A DNA stretch of 64,000 nt from the NCBI GenBank assembly GCA_016841625.1, contig JAENYU010000001.1, positions 47,919 to 111,918 of the forward strand, in the 5' to 3' direction. The notes under the pieces were generated by a model that saw only the letters and a program-made list of their open reading frames with translations, was not told where the DNA came from and ran no database searches. The translations under genes and the position numbers were made by a program. Source of the stretch: Methanobacteriota archaeon. Lineage in GTDB: Archaea; Halobacteriota; Methanosarcinia; Methanosarcinales; Methanosarcinaceae. Every line of letters begins with the position of its first letter. Position 1 is the first letter of the stretch. Shown piece by piece: positions 1-9,013 of the stretch.

Positions 1-726
1 CAGGTCTATCCATTCGTTCATCTCTTCTATCAAAGTCTCCCTGGTCAGGTCTTCAGGGACTATGTAACTTCTTCCTTTTTCGATATTCCCGAAAAATTCC
101 CTGAAACTCTCTCCCTCTGCCAGGGTGTACACCTGCCCGAGCTTTCCTGTATGAGTGTCCGTGGTTGCCGCGATCCCTTTCCCGTACTTTTCCGCAAGGG
201 CGATCGTAAGCTCGTTTTTCGGCTTCAGTTCGTGCATGTTGTACTCAAGCACGGGAAAGTGTTTTGCAAGCTCCATGACCGTCTCAGGGTCCGGGTCCTG
301 GTGGAAATCAGCCCATAACGGGTGGTTGTAGAAAAACGGTAGCTTGTGCTTTCTCAGGTAGCTCAGGAAGCTTCTAATGTTCTGTTCCCTTTCCGCAATC
401 TCCCTGAATTCAATAAACTCTTCCCTGTCAAAGTCGAAGACGTTCACGTGTACCGTATGCCCGACTCTCTTGGGGTCGTACACCGTCATCTCAACCCCCG
501 TGACCAGCTTCTCCTGCACCCAGCCCAGGGTCTCATACGCTCCCACAGTGTCGTGGTCAGTAAAAGTGATGAAGTCCATCCCCATATCCAGAGCTTTCCG
601 GTAGAGATTTTCAGGCTTCAGGTCCTCTGCCGGCAGCACGTCAAAGGAACAGGTTGTGTGCACATGCAGGTCTGCACATTTCCAGCCCTCAGCCCTGAGC
701 TCCGCTGCCCGCTCAGGTGAAATCAT
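1..726 (-). CDS. PHP-domain metal-dependent phosphoesterase (C-terminus beyond window edge)
   Basis: A predicted phosphoesterase of the PHP superfamily (PolX / histidinol-phosphatase-like, YciV/TrpH type). Reading from the ATG at 726 downward gives 242 continuous codons that run off the window. The diagnostic metal ligands are present in order: an HxH motif (DLHVHTTCS, about residues 19-27), a DHD motif (FTDHDTVGA), a later NHP motif (YNHPL) and TDTHTG near the end. Proteins of this family hydrolyse phosphate esters, for example short nucleic acids or nucleoside 3',5'-bisphosphates, with a tri-metal site in the cytosol. The specific substrate cannot be told. The gene is transcribed away from the nuclease gene at 1345, with a 618-bp gap between them. 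Plus-strand reading frames here are shadows. Confidence 0.85.
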   Translation of the reverse strand, partial: MISPERAAELRAEGWKCADLHVHTTCSFDVLPAEDLKPENLYRKALDMGMDFITFTDHDTVGAYETLGWVQEKLVTGVEMTVYDPKRVGHTVHVNVFDFDREEFIEFREIAEREQNIRSFLSYLRKHKLPFFYNHPLWADFHQDPDPETVMELAKHFPVLEYNMHELKPKNELTIALAEKYGKGIAATTDTHTGKLGQVYTLAEGESFREFFGNIEKGRSYIVPEDLTRETLIEEMNEWIDL

Positions 727-1344
727 CTTGTCCCTGTAATTCCTTGCCCTACCCCCTAGGTATAGAATCCCAATTTGTGTTGTTTGATTATTATCTTACG
801 GAGTTCTATATTTCCCCTTGTATTGTTATATGTCGCTTTTTTAGATTAAGTTTTTCGGGAGAAGAGATGATTGAGTTTGGGTTTTTGGATTGATGTGTAT
901 ACTTCATGTAATTACGGCTTGCATAAATCCTATTATATCGCTTGAAATGGCCCTGGTTTGTGACCAGGCTTAACCCCTTTCAAATATGATCATTATCTTC
1001 TTCATATCGTTCCCAGGGCCCTCACCGCTTGCGAAGCAAGCGGCTTTTTCCGAAATCACTGAGAAAAGATGTTGCAAAATAAACTGCCAGTAGAGGTCTT
1101 CACTCCTATTCTGCATGCTACTTTATGGAAAAATCACTACCTGTGAAAAGATTTCTACAAAACCGAATAACTTGCATTAATTGAAAATTTCTACAGAGTC
1201 GTAATTACCTTTATTCTTATCATCTCACTTCTTATCGGTTTTTGTTGACCTCTGTTAGGTATTTCTAATTTTTGAGCATAAATCGCAAAACCTTTAAAAA
1301 AGAAACCCCCTATTCGCTCATTCTTGAATTCTCAGGTGGTATAG
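727..1344. other. Intergenic region with a structured ~100-bp segment
   Basis: Divergent promoter region between the PHP gene and the nuclease gene. It is AT-rich apart from a GC-rich, strongly structured stretch at 949-1049. There, 8-bp inverted arms (949-956 and 1013-1020) enclose a smaller stem (952-957 with 963-968) and are followed by an 8-bp perfect hairpin (1025-1043) and a T run. No coding frame is convincing. The remainder shows only AT-rich promoter-like sequence. Confidence 0.5.
1025..1049 (+). terminator. Hairpin plus T-run, possible terminator of a small RNA
   Basis: An 8-bp perfect stem (CCGCTTGC / GCAAGCGG) with a GAA loop is followed by CTTTTT. It does not end any visible plus-strand protein gene, so it may close a non-coding transcript that begins near 940. 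Confidence 0.45.
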
Positions 1345-1842
1345 GTGGGTTTACTTAAGAAAGTTGGAAAAATTGTTGATGTTCTTCTTGAAGACGAACA
1401 TGAAGAAATGGGTGATGACTTCGAACAATGCGTTGTAGAGTTATTCGATGAAAAATATTTTTCGATTGTTCAGTGGACCAATGATGTCGGAAGAAAACAT
1501 GACCGTTTTACGGAGTCTGACTCCGGGCCTGACCTCACCATGAGATACATGCCGAGAAATGAGATATTTTGTGTTGAATGTAAATTCAGATCTGACCTGT
1601 TTAATGATAAGCTCCAGTGGTCCAACCCTCAACAATTAAAACGCTACAAGGATTTCGCCAGAGAAAGCAGGCTTCCTTTCTTTGTGGTTATAGGACTTGG
1701 TGGGGATCCCCGGTGGCCGGAAAGGATATTCTGCATTCCTCTTGAGGAGGCTAAATATCCTGGCCTCTACCCGAGTGTTTTTGAAAAATTTGAACGGAAC
1801 CCCGAAAAGAACTTCTTCTGGAAAAATGGGGTTTTGAAGTAA
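1345..1842 (+). CDS. Predicted PD-(D/E)XK-type nuclease, 165 aa
   Basis: A small restriction-endonuclease-like protein. The middle of the protein has the arrangement typical of PD-(D/E)XK nucleases: an early Glu/Asp helix (MGDDFEQCVVELF), then GPDLTM followed about 17 residues later by CVECKFR. This matches a PD...ExK metal-binding core with flanking beta strands. The start is GTG at 1345, with GGTGG just upstream (1336-1340). It lies 22 bp before a zinc-finger/AlbA gene on the same strand and probably forms a two-gene unit with it. No methyltransferase or specificity subunit is near, so this is not a classical restriction-modification locus. It may be a Mrr/DUF-type nuclease in DNA repair or defence. 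The fold call rests on motif pattern only. Confidence 0.6.
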   Translation: MGLLKKVGKIVDVLLEDEHEEMGDDFEQCVVELFDEKYFSIVQWTNDVGRKHDRFTESDSGPDLTMRYMPRNEIFCVECKFRSDLFNDKLQWSNPQQLKRYKDFARESRLPFFVVIGLGGDPRWPERIFCIPLEEAKYPGLYPSVFEKFERNPEKNFFWKNGVLK

Positions 1843-1864
1843 GCTGTTTGTTTTGAGGGATATA

Positions 1865-3235
1865 ATGAAAGATATACAAAATGGAATATTAGTTTCTTGT
1901 GATGAGTGTATAATAAATATAATGAATAAAATATCTGAAAAAACTCCTTTTGAGATTAAAGACTTTAAGGGTGATCCTGAAATAAGCAGACACGAATCAC
2001 TCAAATTTATCATAAGAAGTTTATATCAAACATGGAATAAACCAGAAGTTCCTCGCCATTGTAGGGAGAAAATAACAAAAAATTTGTTAGATCACGGGCA
2101 GTTTGAACAAAATGAAATTGATGTGGTTTTTGAGGGGTATGGATACGAATCAGATGACTACTCAGATGAATTTTATGAAGACCATCCGGAAATTGATAAA
2201 AGAGAGGAGATCAAAAACGTATTTACTGGAAAAAAATCAGTTCTCACAGAAAAAAAATATAATTTCCCATCTTTTTCATGTGATTACAAAATATATGCAG
2301 GATTCTGTACCGTGAATCCAGAACCAGAAAAATGTCCTGATTGTGGTTTAGAAGTTCTGAATGCTCCTGATAATGTAACATGGGGATACGAAAAAGACTT
2401 AGTTTGTCCTGTTTGCTTTGGTAAGAGAGATGATGAATTTGATACAATAGGCTTAATAAAAGATGGTAACCCCACCCATCATGGTAGGTGGGACACTCAA
2501 AAACCAGAATTTGAATTTGGGGATACTGATTATTTTAGTTTTCTTCATCCAAAATGTAAAAAAAGTGAACTCCCTGACGGAAAAGGAATAATGCACGTGA
2601 ATGGTTTATGGGTAGATTCATGCGGAAGAATAGTATTAGGCTTAAAATGCATTTATTGTGGAGCTAAAAATGCATTAAAACCGTTCACCACAGAAAAGGA
2701 AATTCCACTACTGAATGAATCTGGATCAAAATGGAAATCTTTTAAATCACCAGTTATGGAGCTTATAGATAATGTTGAAAATAAAGAAGTTGAATTTAAG
2801 TCATGTTTGATATCAGATTCTACTGATCCAAATAAAAAAAAGGACTATGAGTTTATAATTGCAAAATCAGTAGCTGCTTTTATGAATTCTGGAGAAGGCT
2901 ATCTTCTTTTTGGAATTGACAAATATAGGAATATTGTAGGTATTGAGAAAGATTATCCCAAATTAGGAAAAGGTAAAGAAGATCAAGATGGTTTCCAATT
3001 GAGATTTTCAGATATAATTAAGAAATATATTGAAAAGTCTTTTTTTAACTATATAAACGTTGAGTTTGATCATTTACAAGATCATGATGTTTGCTGTGTG
3101 AGGGTAAATAAATCTGACATTCCATGTTACACAAAAGAAGGTCAATTTTTTATCAGAGCTTCTGGATTCACTCAGCAACTTAGTGCCAAAGAAACTGTGG
3201 ACTACTTACAAGCAAATTTTAATGAACAAAGATAA
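1865..3235 (+). CDS. Zinc-binding protein with C-terminal AlbA_2 (Schlafen-like) domain, ~456 aa
   Basis: The C-terminal third, from about residue 295, resembles the Schlafen AlbA_2 nucleic-acid/ATP-binding domain: an early VEFK strand, then IAKSVAAFMNSGEGYLLFGI, IVGI, and a final strand ending FFIRASG. These domains occur in transcription regulators and in Schlafen-type RNases. The middle contains two cysteine clusters (CPDCG...CPVC near residue 160, and CIYCG near 265), likely zinc ribbons. The N-terminal 130 residues are unrecognised and acidic. I prefer the ATG at 1865, with GAGGG about 6 nt upstream, over the in-frame TTG at 1853. The gene is much more AT-rich than nurA/herA downstream, which suggests separate ancestry. 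It follows the PD-(D/E)XK gene closely; a defence or stress role is inference. Confidence 0.6.
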   Translation: MKDIQNGILVSCDECIINIMNKISEKTPFEIKDFKGDPEISRHESLKFIIRSLYQTWNKPEVPRHCREKITKNLLDHGQFEQNEIDVVFEGYGYESDDYSDEFYEDHPEIDKREEIKNVFTGKKSVLTEKKYNFPSFSCDYKIYAGFCTVNPEPEKCPDCGLEVLNAPDNVTWGYEKDLVCPVCFGKRDDEFDTIGLIKDGNPTHHGRWDTQKPEFEFGDTDYFSFLHPKCKKSELPDGKGIMHVNGLWVDSCGRIVLGLKCIYCGAKNALKPFTTEKEIPLLNESGSKWKSFKSPVMELIDNVENKEVEFKSCLISDSTDPNKKKDYEFIIAKSVAAFMNSGEGYLLFGIDKYRNIVGIEKDYPKLGKGKEDQDGFQLRFSDIIKKYIEKSFFNYINVEFDHLQDHDVCCVRVNKSDIPCYTKEGQFFIRASGFTQQLSAKETVDYLQANFNEQR

Positions 3236-3912
3236 TCACTCTTTTAAGTCATAATTCTTATTTTTTGTGTCGTATTGAAGAGTCTCAGAAAAATCAATAA
3301 TTTTCGGAATAAGGGCATATTTCCTCTTCAATAATAAATCTCACTTTTCACAAATATCTCTTCAATTTTCACAATTTTTGCTGCTATCTTTTTTTCTAAA
3401 AACTTATCGAATTATTCTGATCTGTATCCCTTTGATATCTCATTCATTTCAACCTTATTAATTCACAAAAGGTTTCCCACATTTGTTTTTTAATAGCAAT
3501 GTGACTTACGCATTTAAGCTGAGAAATAAGTGTCACGAGACTTCAAGCGATCTAGATTATGATATTTATGACAAAACTACTCATGCTTTATTTTATATCT
3601 CAACCGCGTAAGTTCTAAGCAATAATTGGGATGAAAGCTTCAAATTTTTGAGAATTAATCCAAAAACGATAGCATGAAAATGATCTTACTGCCTTCTGAT
3701 CCTGAATGCTTTTTATACCTCAGGAGTTCTTTTTTGAAAAGGGCCGCCAGGCAAGCTGGCGGAGGCTCCCTCTATTTCAGAATTTCTTCCACGGTTGCAG
3801 GGATTTGATCTCCTGAACTACAAAAAGGCGGGGCATTTTTCCGGATTCTATCGATATTTTTCCCGGCACAACTCAATAAATATATATCACTCCTGAAAGT
3901 ATCATCTTATCC
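3236..3912. other. 677-bp non-coding region, one weak MITE candidate and one hairpin
   Basis: No coding frame is supported. At about 3501-3613 the ends are inverted (ACTTACGC near 3504 and GCGTAAGT near 3606) with further weak matches, so this may be a ~113-bp miniature element. A GC-rich hairpin at 3744-3762 (CCGCCAG / CTGGCGG, 5-nt loop) precedes the nurA promoter. The TATA-like stretch AAATATATATCAC lies at about 3878-3890, some 25-35 bp upstream of the nurA ATG. Confidence 0.4.
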
Positions 3913-5271
3913 ATGACCCTTGAGCCCGTGCATATGCGGAAGATCTCGGAGCTGGCAAAACAGATTGACCGGTCGTTTGAGTTTGAGGAGCCGAAGACGG
4001 CGGCTGATATTTATAAGCTGCTTGAGGAGTTGAAGCTCGATGGGAAGGTTATCCTGAAGGTGGTTGACAGGCTTTACCGGGGGATGGTCAGGACGGCGCT
4101 GATGGCGCAGTGCGAGGACCCGTATCCGGTGACTTATGCGTGCGACAGTGGGAGTACGAACCCCAAGACTTATGACAGCGGGCTTTTTGTTGATTTTTGT
4201 CACTGTGCGATGGCGGCGACGCCTACCGACCTGGACATACAGCGCTACAGGACGATCGTGTGTGCGGCTTATTCTTCTTCCCAGAAGGTGGCAATGCAGG
4301 CGACCGAGGGCTGGGAAGAATTTGATGAAGGGATGGGACGGGCAAAGCTGGTCAGGATTGCGCCGGATGAGCTGAAGAAGAAAGCTTCGGATATGGTGCA
4401 CAGCCTGGCCATGTACCTGGCGGAGTCCGAGCACATCCTTTATATGAAGGACCAGGTGTCCCCCGAGGGCTTTTTCATCATGGACGGGCCGATTTACCCG
4501 AAGCAGCTTATGTACTGGGTGGTGCTGGGAGACGAGGAAGTGCAGCTCCGGCAAAATGAGGATGCCCGAAAGGTCCTCCAGAATTACATTGATATCATGG
4601 ACCATTTCCTGGAGAAACGGGTCCCTGTTATCGGCTTCGTGAAAAATCCCCTCGACATGCAGATCATGGACACGGTCCGAAAGAAAGGTGCGGGCTTTGA
4701 CCTGCCCTGGATGCTCGATACCCAGTTCTTCAGGAACGTCCTCTCTCTGGATAAATGTGATAATGCGGGGTTCAGGCAGGGCTCTTCTTTCAGGGGCGGG
4801 AACTCGAAATATGGAAGGAATGGCAAAGCCGGGGACGGCAACAACGGTCCCGGAAATGCTTACATCACTTATACCAACTGGTTCTTGCAGCCCAACAGGT
4901 TCTATGAACGGCTGATGAACGGGACCTCTCCCCTGGCAGCCGGCGATAAGCTCCGGGAAGGGCTCCGGCACAAATTCCCGCCTGAAGATTACGCTTTGTG
5001 TTTTTTCATGCTCTACGTCCCGTCAAAGGACGTGGTCTTCAAGGTGGAAGCCCCTTACGGGCTTGTAAAAGACGATTTCCTGCGGATGCAGATGACTAAA
5101 AAAGTGCTCTTTGACCTTTCTTTGCACGGCTTTCCGCTGACCCTCACGAAAGCGGACCACGTGGCAAAAATCCGGAAAGTGGAGCGGAATGAGATCGACA
5201 AATTCTTTGAAAACATGAATCCAGATACCGATTACAATGACACACGCTGGGGTAATATAAGTGAAGTATGA
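3913..5271 (+). CDS. nurA: NurA 5'-3' nuclease, partner of HerA
   Basis: NurA is the nuclease that works with the HerA translocase, and with Mre11-Rad50, in resection of DNA ends in archaea. At 452 aa the protein is in the usual range. The NurA domain begins near residue 70 with the conserved metal-binding Asp in YACDSGSTN (about residue 78). A second acidic/basic region lies mid-protein, including FIMDGPIYP with another predicted catalytic Asp. The C-terminus has FKVEAPYGLVKDD, typical of the family. The ATG at 3913 follows a plausible TATA box. The stop overlaps the herA start by 11 nt (5261-5271), so the two are translationally coupled, as expected for a complex with fixed stoichiometry. 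No mre11 or rad50 lies in the window. Confidence 0.9.
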   Translation: MTLEPVHMRKISELAKQIDRSFEFEEPKTAADIYKLLEELKLDGKVILKVVDRLYRGMVRTALMAQCEDPYPVTYACDSGSTNPKTYDSGLFVDFCHCAMAATPTDLDIQRYRTIVCAAYSSSQKVAMQATEGWEEFDEGMGRAKLVRIAPDELKKKASDMVHSLAMYLAESEHILYMKDQVSPEGFFIMDGPIYPKQLMYWVVLGDEEVQLRQNEDARKVLQNYIDIMDHFLEKRVPVIGFVKNPLDMQIMDTVRKKGAGFDLPWMLDTQFFRNVLSLDKCDNAGFRQGSSFRGGNSKYGRNGKAGDGNNGPGNAYITYTNWFLQPNRFYERLMNGTSPLAAGDKLREGLRHKFPPEDYALCFFMLYVPSKDVVFKVEAPYGLVKDDFLRMQMTKKVLFDLSLHGFPLTLTKADHVAKIRKVERNEIDKFFENMNPDTDYNDTRWGNISEV

Positions 5272-7267
5272 AGATGCCGATATCCTGGCTTTTTCCTCTA
5301 CCAGGGGGAAAAAGTCCCGGGCTCCCGATGAGAATGAAGGAGCCGAAAAAAGCACTGGAAAGGAACCCAAAACCGGGAGCGAAAATTCCCCCTCCGGTTC
5401 ATATGGGGGAGGCCCGGACACTTTTCCCGAAGACCCGCTGGCTTCTGTCTACGGCAGGGCTGCGGGTTCCGGCTCAGTTCCCGACTCAGTTCCCGACTCA
5501 GTTCCCGGTTCCGACTCTGCCGATCTGCCCTTCGAGGATTTCGGAGGCTACGATGAAGGCATAGCACCCTCTTCCGCCTCTGCTGACGAAGCTTTCGGGA
5601 TCGTAACCACCGGGATCGACCCCCTGGAAATCACCCCCGCCGGGGCAACGATTACGGGTTACATCTCCTCTTTGCGGAGAAACCAAATCAGGCTCGGAGC
5701 CTATGTAGTTGTCCCGTATGAGGGAGGAGAAAAGCTCTTTGCCAGGATAGGAAAGCTCCAGTACCGGCAGGAGTTTGCGGTGGACGACGCAACCGAACTC
5801 CATTCCCGGCGCATGCTTGGAGGCAGGGCAAGTCCGGTAAATGAGGAGGACTACAAGTTCCTTGCCTACCTGGACCCCCTTTGCATCCTCTATCGGAAAG
5901 GGCAGGACTCCCCTCTCTCCCGCAGGATGGCAGACAGGATCCCCCGCCCGAACACCCCGATCCTGCCAGTCAGGGACCGGCTTGAAGTACAGACAGGACT
6001 CAACATCCCGGAAGAGGGCGTCTTCCTCGGACACCTGAGCGTCGGGGGGGAGCTTGTAAAGACCCATTCCGAACCCGAGACCGTTGCCTACTACCTCCGA
6101 AACGACTACTCCATGGGTGATCCTCTGGTCTTCCGGCACATGCTCGTCTGCGGGAGCACGGGGACAGGAAAGACCTTCCTCTCCAAAAACATCCTGCGCC
6201 AGTTCATGAGCGAAAGCAACCGATACAGGCTCCGGAACTCTCCCGATGACAGGGCAAGGAAAAACCCCTGCCTTGTAATCATGGACCCCCAGGACGAGTA
6301 CTCCCAGCTTTTCGAGGATAACGAGACCCTTACCGATAAAGACCGGTTCAGGTTCGAGTCCGAAAAGGTTGCCTACGGCCGGATACCCTCCACGAAAGCT
6401 TTCGTTGCAAAAGTGGAAGGGCAGGCCTATCCCGGAGACAAGTCCAGGGCCGAGCAGCATGAGTTTACCATTCCTTTCTCCCTTGTGGAACACAACTCCT
6501 GGCTGATTGCCGCCACCGGGATGTCCGAACTCCAGTACATCGGGCTGGAACTGCTCCTCGGGGACTTCTTCAAATCAAGTGTACCCCACACCTACCTGAA
6601 CTTCATCTCCCATATCGACAACGAAGGCACACGGTCCTATTACGTGGACAGCGGAAAACTCCACGAGGCCTCCTACGACGGGATCGTGCGGAGGGTCAAG
6701 AGCCGCTTCTTCTCGAAAGTCTTTGATCAGGACGCAACCCCGATCACCGAGGTCCTTGACCGGATCTTCAAGCCCGGCCAGGTTTCCGTCTTCCCCACCG
6801 AGTACATCAGCACCCCAAGGATCCGGGACCTTATCGTGCTCACCATCATGAGCCTGATAGTGGACAATAAGCTCGGCACAACCGGGACTGATGCCATCAA
6901 GAACACCCCCATCATCCTTTGTCTGGACGAAGCCCACCGTTACCTCTCCCGCGCCGGAGGCGAACATTCCCGGTTGATTATCTCCCGCTTCGCAGACGCA
7001 GCAAGGCAGGGGAGAAAAGAGGGGCTCGGGCTTTTCCTGATTACCCAGGACCCCCAGGACATCGATGACACTGTCTTCAAGCAGATCAACACGAAACTGA
7101 TCCTGAACCTCAACAACGATGCGGCCATCAGCTCCTTAAAAGTCCCCAAAGAATACGAACGGAGGATCCCCTATCTCAAGAAAGGGCAGATGATAGTGCA
7201 CAGCCCCGACAACAGCGATATCGTGGAAATAATCGGGCTTTCAAACTGCGTTGTGAAGCACCAGTGA
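5261..7267 (+). CDS. herA: HerA hexameric DNA helicase/translocase
   Basis: HerA forms a hexameric FtsK-like ATPase ring that drives NurA in DNA end processing. At 668 aa it is longer than many HerA proteins (about 500). The extra length is an acidic, low-complexity N-terminal ~130 residues containing a DNA-level 12-bp repeat (about 5475-5512) that encodes VPDS units. A HAS-barrel-like segment follows (ITGYISSLRR). Walker A is at about residues 296-305 (CGSTGTGKTF) and Walker B at about 550-560 (IILCLDEAHR). Sensor/arginine-finger region residues (RQGRKEGLG, then LITQDPQD) come after that. The start is GTG at 5261, overlapping nurA. No Shine-Dalgarno sequence is obvious, which fits translational coupling. 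Confidence 0.9.
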   Translation: MKYEDADILAFSSTRGKKSRAPDENEGAEKSTGKEPKTGSENSPSGSYGGGPDTFPEDPLASVYGRAAGSGSVPDSVPDSVPGSDSADLPFEDFGGYDEGIAPSSASADEAFGIVTTGIDPLEITPAGATITGYISSLRRNQIRLGAYVVVPYEGGEKLFARIGKLQYRQEFAVDDATELHSRRMLGGRASPVNEEDYKFLAYLDPLCILYRKGQDSPLSRRMADRIPRPNTPILPVRDRLEVQTGLNIPEEGVFLGHLSVGGELVKTHSEPETVAYYLRNDYSMGDPLVFRHMLVCGSTGTGKTFLSKNILRQFMSESNRYRLRNSPDDRARKNPCLVIMDPQDEYSQLFEDNETLTDKDRFRFESEKVAYGRIPSTKAFVAKVEGQAYPGDKSRAEQHEFTIPFSLVEHNSWLIAATGMSELQYIGLELLLGDFFKSSVPHTYLNFISHIDNEGTRSYYVDSGKLHEASYDGIVRRVKSRFFSKVFDQDATPITEVLDRIFKPGQVSVFPTEYISTPRIRDLIVLTIMSLIVDNKLGTTGTDAIKNTPIILCLDEAHRYLSRAGGEHSRLIISRFADAARQGRKEGLGLFLITQDPQDIDDTVFKQINTKLILNLNNDAAISSLKVPKEYERRIPYLKKGQMIVHSPDNSDIVEIIGLSNCVVKHQ

Positions 7268-7329
7268 AGGTGAAAACCAATAAATTTCTGAAAAACTGTC
7301 TACAGAAAGAAGAATCAGTAGAAAAGTAG

Positions 7330-7395
7330 TTCTGGACAAACAGTTTTGCATAAAGCAGTTTTGGATAAAGCAGTTTTGGACAAAGCAGTTTGGCA
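7330..7395. repeat. 15-bp tandem repeat downstream of herA
   Basis: About four copies of a unit like TTTTGGATAAAGCAG lie between herA and the minus-strand gene at 7530. Copies differ at one to three positions. The short reading frames through it are repeat artefacts. Confidence 0.85.
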
Positions 7396-7529
7396 GTAAG
7401 GTTTTGCACATTGCCTGAATGAAAAACAGGCATGTGCGTTTTCTCCTTTTGCCGTGTCCTCTTTTCGACGTGTTTTTCGACGCGGTTATTTATTTTTGAC
7501 GTTTAAAGTTTCTCTATCTATTTCTCTAA

Positions 7530-7958
7530 TCAAACCTGGTCGAAAAGGTCTATGTTATCCAGGATGTTCTTGATATTCCAGTAGACAAAGTTTTTGTAAG
7601 CTTCTGGCTTTGGGATGTCGTAAATCGCCATGCCTCCGACGTTCCAGGCAACGTTGTTGATGAGTTCACTCTTCTCCAGGTCGTCCACGAACTCTTTGAG
7701 CTTGCTGAAGTCATCGATTCTCTCTCTCCAGTCCGCTGCCCTGAGTTCGCTGTCCTTGTCCTCCGTGGTCATCTCATATTTCTGCAGGGCAAAAGAATAG
7801 GTCTCGAGGAGTTCAATGTTTATGTGTGAAATATTCCTGACAATCGGGGTACCTTCCCGCATGCTGGCTTTCAGCCTGTCAATGAAGGCAAAGAGTTCAG
7901 CCGATTTCAGAGTGTTCTCTGCTAAATTTTCTTTTAATTCTTTTATCTGTTGTTCCAT
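7530..7958 (-). CDS. Hypothetical protein, 142 aa
   Basis: I do not recognise this family. The protein is acidic (many Glu/Asp) and mostly predicted helical, with a coiled-coil-like first 40 residues (MEQQIKELKENLAENTLKS). The C-terminal half has aromatic clusters (NVAWNVGGMAIYDIP, YKNFVYWNIKNIL). There is no signal peptide or membrane segment. It begins with ATG at 7958 and is monocistronic, convergent with herA and upstream of tRNA-Pro on the same strand. Codon use looks native and the frame is clean, so it is probably a real Methanosarcina-specific gene. Confidence 0.7.
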   Translation of the reverse strand: MEQQIKELKENLAENTLKSAELFAFIDRLKASMREGTPIVRNISHINIELLETYSFALQKYEMTTEDKDSELRAADWRERIDDFSKLKEFVDDLEKSELINNVAWNVGGMAIYDIPKPEAYKNFVYWNIKNILDNIDLFDQV

Positions 7959-8177
7959 GGTATTCTACCCCTAGTTAAAATGGTCCAAATGGCACAAGGT
8001 CTCAATGAATGAGAAAGAGTGTTATCCACTCCTCTAAAATAAGATAGTCAGTTTTCTATATTAAAATTATCCATCATTTATAAAGATGACAGTTTAATAT
8101 AATTTTTTTTTATTATATTGCTCGTATATAATGCCGCCCTTCGGAGCTTCATCTTTATTAAAAAAGTATAAGAATGA

Positions 8178-8252
8178 TGGGATAGCGCGGATTTGAACCG
8201 CAGTCCAAGCGTCCCAAACGCTCGAGGATGGACCAGGCTACCCTACTATCCC
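8178..8252 (-). tRNA. tRNA-Pro (anticodon UGG)
   Basis: A complete cloverleaf can be folded on the minus strand. The 7-bp acceptor is perfect (GGGATAG with CTATCCC). It has a D arm, an anticodon stem GAGCG/CGCTT with loop TTTGGGA (anticodon TGG followed by G37), a T arm with TTCAAAT, and discriminator A. CCA is not encoded. No intron is seen. Confidence 0.95.
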
Positions 8253-8461
8253 GCAGAGTACTTCCTCTCAAAGGGTATTATTCTTTATATAGCTTTCGTT
8301 AGAAAACGGGTTTGTTCCCTGCACTTTTTTGTTCTCTTCAGGGTACATGTGTACATTTATCTCCCTTTTCTTTCCCATTCTCTTCTCCTTTTTTTCTTTC
8401 CAGTTTACCTTTCCCTTCTTTTTTTCCTTTTTCTTTTCCAATCTGTTTTTCCTGTTTTCTA
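8253..8461. other. Pyrimidine-rich spacer
   Basis: The plus strand is a long run of T- and C-rich sequence between tRNA-Pro and ubiX. Reading frames across it are low-complexity artefacts. It may act as an A/G-rich leader for the tRNA transcript. I see no gene. Confidence 0.5.
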
Positions 8462-9013
8462 TCATTCCCAGCGGCTGTAGATGTCGTTTTCTATTCCGAG
8501 CAGGTCAAGGACCCTGCCGGTCATTATGTCCACAAGGTCTTCGATGGTTTTCGGTCTGGAATAAAAGCCAGGGCAGGCCGGGAGGATGCTTGCCCCCGCT
8601 CTTTTGGCTCTGAGCATGTTTTCGAGGTGGATGAGGTTGAGTGGGGTTTCCCGGGTCATAAGGATAAGTTTTCGTTCTTCTTTCAGGCAGACGTCCGCAG
8701 CCCTGGTCAGGAGGGTATCCGAAATCCCACCTGCAACTGCCCCAAGGGTCTTCATACTGCAGGGAGCGATGACCATTCCTCCCGTAACGTGGGACCCGCT
8801 GGCAATCGGGGCTGAAAAATCTCTCTGGGTATGGCACCAGGTTGCCAGTTCCTCCACCTCTCCGGGAGAGTAATCCGTTTCGATTTCTATGATCTGTTTT
8901 GCGGCTTCCGTTAGCACGAGATGGGTCTTTATTTCCTTTTTAGCCAGGACTTCGAGCAGGCGGATTCCGTACTGTACCCCTGAAGCTCCGCTGATCCCTA
9001 CTGTGATTTCCAT
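8462..9013 (-). CDS. ubiX: UbiX-type flavin prenyltransferase
   Basis: UbiX attaches a dimethylallyl unit to FMN to make prenylated FMN, the cofactor of UbiD-family decarboxylases. The 183-aa length is typical. The N-terminal FMN-binding motif (GISGASGVQYGIRLLE, residues 7-22) and the mid-protein MVIAPCSMKTLGAVAGG are diagnostic, as is the RETPLNLIHLENM motif. In archaea prFMN is needed by the UbiD-like anhydromevalonate-phosphate decarboxylase of the modified mevalonate pathway, so a role in isoprenoid lipid synthesis is likely; no ubiD gene is in the window. Its ATG shares one base with the stop of the upstream LpdD-like gene, so the two are co-translated. Confidence 0.92.
   Translation of the reverse strand: MEITVGISGASGVQYGIRLLEVLAKKEIKTHLVLTEAAKQIIEIETDYSPGEVEELATWCHTQRDFSAPIASGSHVTGGMVIAPCSMKTLGAVAGGISDTLLTRAADVCLKEERKLILMTRETPLNLIHLENMLRAKRAGASILPACPGFYSRPKTIEDLVDIMTGRVLDLLGIENDIYSRWE

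Noticed and set aside
3907..4971. 354-codon minus-strand frame opposite nurA
   Set aside because: Antisense shadow; the plus strand has clear NurA motifs and coupling to herA.
7176..7433. 85-codon minus-strand frame downstream of herA
   Set aside because: Reads LLYPKLLYAKL from a 15-bp tandem repeat and overlaps the herA 3' end.
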